Positions 23,615 to 30,164 of a stretch of DNA of 48,640 nucleotides are shown here, piece by piece. The notes beneath the pieces were generated by a model. That model searched no databases. It saw only the letters and a program-made list of their open reading frames with translations, and was not told the DNA's origin. The stretch covers positions 1-48,640 of the forward strand of contig JAGAKP010000075.1 in assembly GCA_017625615.1 (NCBI GenBank). The letters are read 5' to 3'. The position numbers and the translations under genes were made by a program. Positions within the stretch are counted from its first letter, which is position 1. Every line of letters begins with the position of its first letter. The DNA is from Clostridia bacterium (GTDB taxonomy: Bacteria > Bacillota > Clostridia > Oscillospirales > CAG-382).

Positions 23615-24849
23615 TTAAAAAAATCCTTTCCTATCTCTTCTGCCACGGAGACAGCATCTCCCTTTACGGGAACGCGGAAGTCGCAGGTGGAAATATAGGT
23701 ATCTATGCGCTCATCGTAGCGTTTTTTTATTGCATCGGCGTTCAATGCGAGAGGTCTGTCCGTGGTGGGAACGAGCTGCTCGAGGGGACGGTCGATAAAG
23801 AATATAACGCCGTTTCTTTTAAGCGCATCCACGTTTTCCTTGCGCAAAACGGTACCGCCGCCACAGGAGATGACGACGCCCGAAAGGGCGGATATTCTTT
23901 TTGCACTTTCGCTTTCAAGGTCGCGGAAGTGCTTTTCACCGTATTTTTCGAAAATTTCGGTTATTTCCATGCCCGAGGAGGAAACTATCTCGCTGTCGAG
24001 ATCGTAAAAATCACGTCCCGTTTTTTCGGCAAGAATACGTCCCACGGTGGATTTTCCGCTTGCGGGCATACCCGTGAGAACTATGTTTTTCTTTGATAAA
24101 AGTATATCCTTATATATCTTCTCTACCGTTTCGGCGGGATATTGGTGGGATATAAATAATTCCGATGCGGCAACTGCCTGCGCCACAAGCATATACAAGC
24201 CGCCCTCTGCGGGGATACCCATTTCACGGGCGTTTATGACGAGATTGGTGCAAAGGGGATTAAAAATAACGTCTACCACTGCGGAGAGGTTTTTGAAGCG
24301 GGAGATATCAACGGGGCAACTATCCGTATCGGGATACATTCCCACGGGAGTGGTGTTTATGATAACCTCCGTATCCCAAAGATGCTCGTAAGCGTATTCA
24401 TAGGTTACGGAGCCGTCCTTTCCCGTTCTGCCCGCGCGGTGGATCCGTGCCGCGCCCATATCCTTGGAAACGGCAAGGGCTGTTCGGGAAGTTCCGCCCG
24501 AGCCGAGGATCAATACCTTTTTTCCCGTAAGGTCGCCTGCCACTCTTTGTACGAGGCCTTTAAGCCCAAAGAAATCCGTATTGTAGCCGTACAAAAGTCC
24601 GTCCTTGTTGACTACCACGTTTACTGCGCCTATTTCGCGTGCCTTGTCGCTGATATAATGGAGATAAGGGATAACCGCCTGTTTATAAGGAATGGTTACG
24701 TTTATTGCGGAAAAATCGCGCTTTTTCAGAAAATCGTCCAGCCCGTCGCGGGGGACCTCCTTCAAAACGTAATCCGAGGTGAGGAGGCGTTTATGTATAT
24801 CGGGAGAAAAGCTGTGTCCGAGCTTTTCGCCCAAAAGACCGAATTTCAT
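23611..24849 (-). CDS. aroE-aroK: Shikimate dehydrogenase-shikimate kinase fusion
   Basis: One 412-residue protein joins two consecutive enzymes. The N-terminal part (about 1-250) is AroE: GEKLGHSFSPDIHKRLL, the catalytic NVTIPYKQAV lysine, and an NADP loop LILGSGGTSRTAL. The C-terminal part (about 255-412) is AroK: P-loop TGMPASGKSTVGRI, the substrate Asp in YDLDSEI, SCGGGTVLRKEN, and a lid TTDRPLAL. Both active sites look complete. Together they would reduce 3-dehydroshikimate and phosphorylate the shikimate. The ATG at 24849 is chosen because GGGAGG lies 11 bases upstream in the end of aroC; an in-frame start at 24870 would overlap aroC by 19 bases. There is no frameshift, so the fusion is genuine at sequence level. 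Confidence 0.93.
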   Translation of the reverse strand: MKFGLLGEKLGHSFSPDIHKRLLTSDYVLKEVPRDGLDDFLKKRDFSAINVTIPYKQAVIPYLHYISDKAREIGAVNVVVNKDGLLYGYNTDFFGLKGLVQRVAGDLTGKKVLILGSGGTSRTALAVSKDMGAARIHRAGRTGKDGSVTYEYAYEHLWDTEVIINTTPVGMYPDTDSCPVDISRFKNLSAVVDVIFNPLCTNLVINAREMGIPAEGGLYMLVAQAVAASELFISHQYPAETVEKIYKDILLSKKNIVLTGMPASGKSTVGRILAEKTGRDFYDLDSEIVSSSGMEITEIFEKYGEKHFRDLESESAKRISALSGVVISCGGGTVLRKENVDALKRNGVIFFIDRPLEQLVPTTDRPLALNADAIKKRYDERIDTYISTCDFRVPVKGDAVSVAEEIGKDFFK

Positions 24850-24851
24850 TA

Positions 24852-25952
24852 TTATTTTCCTCCCAGCCAATCAGTACCGAAGCGGGTGCAGAGCAGGTCT
24901 GCCAGAGTGATGGCGGTTACGCTGTCCACTACCACGCGGGCGCGGTGTACGATGCAGGGATCGTGACGGCCTGCAAGGCTTAACACGGTGTTTTCGCCCG
25001 TTTCAAGATCGACTGTGTTCTGTGAAATAAAAATTGAAGGGGTGGGCTTTACGGCGGTGCGGAAAAGCACTGGCATACCGTTGGTGATACCGCCGTTGAT
25101 ACCGCCGTTATTATTGGTGGCGGTGACTACTTTGCCGTTTTCATATAAGAAGCTATCGTTGGCTTCACTGCCGCGCATTTTTGACATTTCAAAGCCTGCA
25201 CCGAACTCCACACCCTTTACGGCGGGGATGCTGAACAGCCCGTGGGAAAGGAGGCTTTCCACAGAATCAAACCAAGGCTCGCCAACGCCTGCGGGAAGTC
25301 CCGTTACCATAGTCTCAAGGATGCCGCCGACGCTGTCGCCGGAGGCAGCGGCTTGCTCAATGGCTTTTGTCATTTGCTCGCCCTTTTCGGGGTCGATGAC
25401 CGCAAAAAGAGAATTATTGATATCATCCATAAAAGTTTCCGAAGGTGTCATACCGAAGGGGGTATCCTTTATTCCCGCGATCTCATAAAGATGGGTACAT
25501 ATATTTATTCCCTTTGCCTTAAGTGCATCGGATATTATAGAGCCGGCGGCAACGAGAGGTGCCGTTATTCTGCCCGAAAAATGTCCGCCGCCGCGGTAGT
25601 CCTGATAACCGTTATATTTGCAAAATGCGGTATAATCTGCGTGACCCGGACGGGGGGTGCGGGCAAGAGAAGAATATTTACTGCTGTCCGTATCCTTGTT
25701 GGGAATGAGTATACACAAGGCGCTTCCCGTGGTATAACCGTTAAAAACACCGCTTACTATGCGGAAATTATCATCCTCGCGGCGGGAGGTGGATACTTTG
25801 CCCCAAGGACGGCGGAGGGAAAGCCTTTTTGAAATATTATCCGTATTTACGGGGATGCCTGCCCCGAGTCCGTCTATAACCGCACCGATCTCCGCACCGT
25901 GGCTTTCGCCGAAAAGAGTGACGGAAATGTTGTGTCCGAAGGTGTTTTTCAT
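24852..25952 (-). CDS. aroC: Chorismate synthase
   Basis: Converts EPSP to chorismate using reduced FMN. The 366-residue protein begins NTFGHNISVTLFGESHGAEI. It holds the signature RPGHADYTAFCKYN and the family's YRGGGHFSGRITAP segment. GVEFGAGFEMSKMRGSEAND and NNNGGINGGITNGMPV follow, with SLAGRHDPCIVHRA near the end. All conserved basic residues of these segments are visible. It lies between aroB and the aroE-aroK fusion with no intergenic gap of note (0 and 2 bases), so it is cotranscribed. Confidence 0.97.
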   Translation of the reverse strand: MKNTFGHNISVTLFGESHGAEIGAVIDGLGAGIPVNTDNISKRLSLRRPWGKVSTSRREDDNFRIVSGVFNGYTTGSALCILIPNKDTDSSKYSSLARTPRPGHADYTAFCKYNGYQDYRGGGHFSGRITAPLVAAGSIISDALKAKGINICTHLYEIAGIKDTPFGMTPSETFMDDINNSLFAVIDPEKGEQMTKAIEQAAASGDSVGGILETMVTGLPAGVGEPWFDSVESLLSHGLFSIPAVKGVEFGAGFEMSKMRGSEANDSFLYENGKVVTATNNNGGINGGITNGMPVLFRTAVKPTPSIFISQNTVDLETGENTVLSLAGRHDPCIVHRARVVVDSVTAITLADLLCTRFGTDWLGGK

Positions 25953-26957
25953 TTAAAGTACCTCTCTTAACTGACGCTCGAAATCGTCTGCCGACATTTT
26001 GCGAAATTCGAAAGTGCCGACGCTCTGAACGTATACTACGTTTATATCACTGCCCGCAAGCTTTTTATCGTGGCAGATAGCCTGAAGCACCTTTTCCGTA
26101 TCAAAGGAGGCGGTGACGGGAAGATCAAGTGCGCACAAAACGTTTATAAGGCGGGCGCGCACCTCGTCGGAGCACATGGGAAGCATTCCGAGAGCAACGC
26201 ATTCGCCGTGAAGGAGGGCGGGAAACATAGCGGTTTCGATACCGTGGCCGACGGTATGGCCGAAGTTAAGCACACGGCGGAGAGAGGATTCTTTTTCGTC
26301 CCGCTCTACCACGTTTTTCTTTATGATTATACTTTTGATTATTATCTCTTCAAGGTTTTCCTCATTTACGCCCTTTTCGATGAAGTTAAACAGGTCCTCA
26401 TCGCAGGTGAGCGCCATTTTAACAGATTCCGCAAGTCCGTTTGAGATCTGTCTTTGAGGCAGAGTGGAAAGGAGATCGGGGTCGATAAGCACTCGGCGGG
26501 GCTGCTTGAATGCGCCTACTATGTTCTTTACCTCGCCTACGTCGATACCCGTTTTACCGCCGACGGAGGAATCCACCTGAGAAAGCAAGGTGGTGGGGAT
26601 ATTGTAAAAATCTATTCCGCGCATAAACGTTGCGGCGGCAAAGCCTGCAAGGTCGCCCATAACGCCGCCGCCCACTGCCACGACGCAGTCGGTGCGGGTA
26701 AAGTTATTTTCAAGCATTTCCTTGCAGAGATGAATATACGAATTGAAATTTTTTGTCTGCTCGCCCTGCGGGAGGGTGACTATATGAGGATATTTACAAA
26801 AGGACGCGACGGCTTGCGCGTATTGGGCGGGAACGCCGTCATCGGTGACGATAAGCACCTTACGGTCAAGCTTTAAATATTCGCCCGCCTTTTTAAGACA
26901 GCCTCTTTCTATGATAATATCGTAGCTGTTTTCGCCGAGAGAAAGACGTAATACCAT
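25953..26957 (-). CDS. aroB: 3-dehydroquinate synthase
   Basis: Second step of the pathway: cyclises DAHP to 3-dehydroquinate using NAD and zinc. Family blocks are LPQGEQTKN, VAVGGGVMGDLAGFAAATFMR, the TTLLSQVDSSVGGKTGID stretch, and the zinc ligands in NGLAESVKM, NFGHTVGHGIE and LHGECVALGM. The length is 334 residues with the ATG at 26957, which has AAGGAG 9 bases upstream. An in-frame ATG at 26993 would overlap the end of pheA and lacks a ribosome site. It is the second gene of the operon. Confidence 0.95.
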   Translation of the reverse strand: MVLRLSLGENSYDIIIERGCLKKAGEYLKLDRKVLIVTDDGVPAQYAQAVASFCKYPHIVTLPQGEQTKNFNSYIHLCKEMLENNFTRTDCVVAVGGGVMGDLAGFAAATFMRGIDFYNIPTTLLSQVDSSVGGKTGIDVGEVKNIVGAFKQPRRVLIDPDLLSTLPQRQISNGLAESVKMALTCDEDLFNFIEKGVNEENLEEIIIKSIIIKKNVVERDEKESSLRRVLNFGHTVGHGIETAMFPALLHGECVALGMLPMCSDEVRARLINVLCALDLPVTASFDTEKVLQAICHDKKLAGSDINVVYVQSVGTFEFRKMSADDFERQLREVL

Positions 26958-26976
26958 CTGAAAAAACTCCTTTTTA

Positions 26977-28077
26977 TCAGGAAATATGCTCAAAGGAACC
27001 GATAAGCTTCAATCTGTCGCAGCAGCCCGAAAGCTCCTTCAAAAGGGCTTTTCCCTTTTCGGAATAGATATCCCCCTCCGCCTCTACGAAGAAATAATAC
27101 TGCCAAAGCAATTCCTTCATCGGACGGCTTCGGAGCGATTGCATATTGTAGCCGTACTTACCGATAATATCCACCGCCTCCGCAAGCTTGCCCGCTTCGT
27201 TGCGGACGGTAAACATAAGTATAAAGCGGTTTGACATTCCGCTTCCCTTTCGCTCCGTTTTGGCGGCGGAGAGGACTGCAAAGCGGGTGGTGTTGCACTT
27301 GCTTTCGTTGATACCGCGGTCTGCAACCTCAAGTCCGTAGAGAGAAGCCGCCTCCTCGCTGGCGATGGCGGCGGTATCAGGTTCACCGAGAGAAGCAACG
27401 TACTGCGCCGCAAGAGCGGTATTTACGTATTCGGTAGTCTGCCAGCCGTGAGTCTTTATATATTTTCCGCACTGTGCAAGGGCTTGGGGGTGGCTGATTA
27501 CGCGGGTTATCCGGGAAATATCCGTACCGGGAAGCACCAAAAGATCGTGAGTGACGGCAAGGTCAAAGGTGGCGGTTACGTACAAGGGACCTGAGAAAAG
27601 TATATCGCACACCTCTCCCACGTCGCCCGCACTGCTGTTTTCGATGGGAAGGACGGCACAGTCGCATTCGCCCTTAACGACAGCATCGTACGCTTCGCCG
27701 AAGGAGGAATAACCGATACGGTTTGCATCGGGAAATATCTTGCCTGCGGCAATGGAAGCAAAAGCACCCTTTACACCGCAGAAGGCTACGTTCATACCGT
27801 TGAAAAGTCTGCTTTGGTACTTGCAGGAAAGGTCGATAACGTCACGCATAAAGTTCACGTAGCTGCTGCGGACCATATCCTCTTCACCCGCAAGGTATTC
27901 GGCGTTACGGCGGATTATTTGCTCTTCCCTTGCCGCATCTTTTATGGGTAAGCCGTGCTCTATTTTATATTCAGCAACCAGCTTTGCCGCTTGCATACGG
28001 CGGCGGAAAAGCTCTGCCATAGCTTTGTCGGTCTCATCTATAATTTTACGGGCGGTAAGTAATTTATTGTCTTCCAT
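26977..28077 (-). CDS. pheA: Chorismate mutase-prephenate dehydratase (P-protein)
   Basis: Bifunctional enzyme of the phenylalanine branch, 366 residues from the ATG at 28077. The N-terminal helical AroQ chorismate mutase domain (about 1-90) shows R-R-R-M-Q and K-D-x-x-R-E patterns. The prephenate dehydratase domain (about 93-280) has CGVKGAFASIAA, LPIENSSAGDVGEV and the CNTTRF motif, whose Thr is catalytic. A C-terminal ACT domain (about 290-366) is the usual site of phenylalanine inhibition. It supplies the only visible chorismate mutase in the operon, so tyrA also depends on it. An in-frame ATG at 28125 lies close to the predicted transcript start and inside an operator palindrome, so it is unlikely. 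Confidence 0.94.
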   Translation of the reverse strand: MEDNKLLTARKIIDETDKAMAELFRRRMQAAKLVAEYKIEHGLPIKDAAREEQIIRRNAEYLAGEEDMVRSSYVNFMRDVIDLSCKYQSRLFNGMNVAFCGVKGAFASIAAGKIFPDANRIGYSSFGEAYDAVVKGECDCAVLPIENSSAGDVGEVCDILFSGPLYVTATFDLAVTHDLLVLPGTDISRITRVISHPQALAQCGKYIKTHGWQTTEYVNTALAAQYVASLGEPDTAAIASEEAASLYGLEVADRGINESKCNTTRFAVLSAAKTERKGSGMSNRFILMFTVRNEAGKLAEAVDIIGKYGYNMQSLRSRPMKELLWQYYFFVEAEGDIYSEKGKALLKELSGCCDRLKLIGSFEHIS

Positions 28078-28108
28078 AATATAATTCAACTCCGTGAAGC
28101 AAGTGTTA

Positions 28109-28123
28109 GTTAACAGTGTTAAC
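28109..28123. promoter_or_regulatory. Palindromic operator in the aro operon leader
   Basis: GTTAACAGTGTTAAC is a perfect palindrome around a central G. It lies at about +8 to +22 of the predicted aro operon transcript. It matches the site at 28220-28234 in 13 of 15 bases when read from the minus strand. It is a probable TetR-family binding site. Confidence 0.6.
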
Positions 28124-28136
28124 ATCCTTTTGGGTG

Positions 28137-28165
28137 ATTATATACCTTTTAACTATAAATGTCAA
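28137..28165 (-). promoter_or_regulatory. Perfect-consensus promoter of the aromatic amino acid operon
   Basis: Minus strand TTGACA (28160-28165), exactly 17 bp, TATAAT (28137-28142). Expected to be strong, with transcription starting near 28130. Confidence 0.9.
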
Positions 28166-28184
28166 TAGAATACTGTATTTTCCC

Positions 28185-28213
28185 TTGATTTTTACAGTAT
28201 ATAATGGTAGAAT
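28185..28213 (+). promoter_or_regulatory. Promoter of the tetR-plsC operon
   Basis: TTGATT (28185-28190), 17 bp, TAGAAT (28208-28213). A TATAAT at 28200-28205 is an alternative -10 but lacks a -35. Either start places the operator at 28220-28234 at or just past +1. Confidence 0.6.
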
Positions 28214-28219
28214 AAATAT

Positions 28220-28234
28220 GTTAACACCGTTATC
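28220..28234. promoter_or_regulatory. Operator at the tetR transcription start
   Basis: GTTAACACCGTTATC, an imperfect palindrome, 20 bp before the tetR start codon. It is a 13/15 match to the aro operon site. Its position fits autorepression. Confidence 0.55.
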
Positions 28235-28254
28235 TTCCGAAAAGGAGTGTAAAT

Positions 28255-28815
28255 ATGCCTTATACAGAGGAATACATAAACCACGAGGAGCTGCAAAAAG
28301 CACTTATACTTGCGGGAATACGCGAAATTGAGAAAAGCGGAATAAGCGGACTTTCGCTGAGGAAGGTCGCAACCCAATGCGGAGTTTCCTGCGCCGCGCC
28401 CTACAGACATTTTGAGAGCAAGGCGAGCTTTGTTTTTTCTATAATATCCTACGTAAACAAGCAGTGGGAATTACTGAAGGACCACGTGGCCGCTTCCTTT
28501 AAGAATGATAAAAGAAAAATGATAACCGAGATCTGCGTTGCGACGGTTTTGTTCTGGAGGGCTAACCCTAACTTTAAAAGCGTTATAATGCTTGACGACG
28601 GAATGCTTAACGAGGAGCAGAAAAAAGAGAAAAACCGTATTGCAGATGAAATTGCGTCTATGACAGCCGAGCTTTGCGGTGACGGAGAAAAGGAAAGAAC
28701 GGTGTTTATGGTGCGCGCCGTAATGTACGGTGCCGCCGCCGATATGAACGTGAGCACCGCTCTCATAAAAGGCTGTATTGAAAGTATACTTCCCAAGGAA
28801 GGAAGCGATATATGA
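28255..28815 (+). CDS. TetR/AcrR-family transcriptional regulator
   Basis: A 186-residue regulator. The N-terminal helix-turn-helix (about 14-60) shows LILAGIREIEKSGISGLSLR followed by KVATQCGVSCAAPYRHFESK, the TetR pattern. The C-terminal ligand domain is helical and unassigned. It is coupled by a 4-base overlap to a PlsC-like acyltransferase gene and is divergent from the aro operon. Two related palindromes lie at the starts of both predicted transcripts, so it probably represses itself and perhaps the aro operon. TetR proteins beside acyltransferases often respond to acyl-CoA or lipids. The ligand here is unknown, and control of aromatic synthesis is inferred only from the operators. Confidence 0.9.
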   Translation: MPYTEEYINHEELQKALILAGIREIEKSGISGLSLRKVATQCGVSCAAPYRHFESKASFVFSIISYVNKQWELLKDHVAASFKNDKRKMITEICVATVLFWRANPNFKSVIMLDDGMLNEEQKKEKNRIADEIASMTAELCGDGEKERTVFMVRAVMYGAAADMNVSTALIKGCIESILPKEGSDI

Positions 28816-30071
28816 AGATAAAAACGAAAAAGCTCCCATACGAAAGGGTTATTGAAATAAAGAAGCCCAAATATAAAAAGCCTAACAAGCCGAGCCTTTT
28901 GTTCAGAACCGTAGTTCGCGTTGCTTCCGTGCCCGATCTGATGAAGGTTTCCTTTAAGTACGAGGGGAAGCTTCCCAAGGAAATGCCCTGTCTGGTGCTG
29001 ATGAACCATTCAAGCTTTATTGATCTTGAGATAGCGTCGAAAATTCTGTATCCCCATCCTTACGGTATAGTTACCACCTCCGACGGAATGGTAGGAAAGC
29101 GTTGGCTTATGCGCCGAATAGGCTGTATGCCAACGCAAAAATTTGTAAACGATATATCCCTCATTAAGGATATGAGTTATATGCTGAAGGCAAAAAAGAC
29201 AAGCGTGCTTATGTATCCCGAGGCAAGCTACAGCTTTGACGGAACGGCTACTCCCCTGCCCGAAAAATTCGGCAGGCTGTTGAAAATGCTTGACGTTCCC
29301 GTGGTGATGATAACCACATACGGCGCTTTCAGCAGAGATCCCCTTTATAACTGTTTGCAAAACAGACAAGTTAAGGTCAGTGCAAAGGTGGAATGTCTCT
29401 TTACCCGTGAGGAAATAAAGGAAAAGGACGTTTCCGAAATTGACGGAATACTGAAAAAAGCCTTTGGCTTTGACCATTTCAAATGGCAGAGAGAAAACGG
29501 TATTAAGATAGACGCGCCATTCCGCGCAGACGGACTCGAACGTATTTTGTACAAGTGTCCTCACTGCATGGCGGAGGGCAAAAATATCGGAAAGGGCGTA
29601 AGCCTTAAATGCAACAACTGCGGAAAGGTATATTTTCTCGATGAATACGGTGTTCTGAAGGCAGAAAGCGGTGAAACCGAGTTTTCCCACGTGCCCCATT
29701 GGTACAGATGGGAAAGAGAGCAGGTGAAAGCCGAGATCCAAAACGGCGAGTATTCACTTGACACGGCGGTGGATATCGGTATGCAGGTGGACTACAAAGC
29801 CATTTATATGGTGGGAGAAGGCAGGCTTACCCACACGGAAAAGGGATTTACCCTTACGGGCTGTGACGGAAAGCTTAATTACACCCAAAAGCCCCTTGCA
29901 AGCTACGGTCTTTACGCTGATTATTATTGGTACGAGATTGGGGACGTTATATGCATCGGCGACAAAAACGCGCTGTACTACTGCTTCCCCAAAGAAAACA
30001 TTCCCGTGGCAAAGGCTCGTCTTGCAACGGAGGAATTGTATAAAAAGGTTAAATCCGAAACAAGGAAATAA
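28812..30071 (+). CDS. PlsC-like 1-acylglycerol-phosphate acyltransferase with C-terminal zinc ribbon
   Basis: A 419-residue protein. The acyltransferase core (about 55-230) has the catalytic H-x4-D as NHSSFID (His66, Asp71) and the phosphate-binding block as YPEASYSFDG, where PlsC proteins have PEGTRS. It should add an acyl chain to a lysophospholipid or similar acceptor. A zinc ribbon follows near residues 250-280 (CPHC and CNNC). A C-terminal segment of about 135 residues is not recognised. No signal or clear membrane helix is seen, although the core may dip into the membrane. The ribbon and tail are unlike standard PlsC of about 240 residues. The gene overlaps tetR by 4 bases. Confidence 0.85.
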   Translation: MKIKTKKLPYERVIEIKKPKYKKPNKPSLLFRTVVRVASVPDLMKVSFKYEGKLPKEMPCLVLMNHSSFIDLEIASKILYPHPYGIVTTSDGMVGKRWLMRRIGCMPTQKFVNDISLIKDMSYMLKAKKTSVLMYPEASYSFDGTATPLPEKFGRLLKMLDVPVVMITTYGAFSRDPLYNCLQNRQVKVSAKVECLFTREEIKEKDVSEIDGILKKAFGFDHFKWQRENGIKIDAPFRADGLERILYKCPHCMAEGKNIGKGVSLKCNNCGKVYFLDEYGVLKAESGETEFSHVPHWYRWEREQVKAEIQNGEYSLDTAVDIGMQVDYKAIYMVGEGRLTHTEKGFTLTGCDGKLNYTQKPLASYGLYADYYWYEIGDVICIGDKNALYYCFPKENIPVAKARLATEELYKKVKSETRK

Positions 30072-30164
30072 AATCACCCCAACGAAAACGGCTCCGCGTT
30101 AAAAAACGCGGAGCCATTTTTTCGGGGTCCCCACGAAGCCGTAAGGCTTCGCGGGGTGATTTTA
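30069..30164. repeat. 96-bp double-hairpin element with 12-bp terminal inverted repeats
   Basis: TAAAATCACCCC (30069-30080) and GGGGTGATTTTA (30153-30164) are perfect inverted ends. Inside are two further hairpins. GGCTCCGCGTT with AACGCGGAGCC (30090-30115) is followed by T6, a good + terminator. CCCCACGAAGCC with GGCTTCGCGGGG lies at about 30129-30156. The ends supply the stop codons of both converging genes. The second hairpin has the same core as the terminator at 20029-20066. Confidence 0.75.

Noticed and set aside
28171..28205. TATAAT at 28200-28205 as the main tetR promoter -10
   Set aside because: No -35 lies at an acceptable distance; TTGATT with TAGAAT at 17 bp is a better pair. The alternative is kept only as a possibility.
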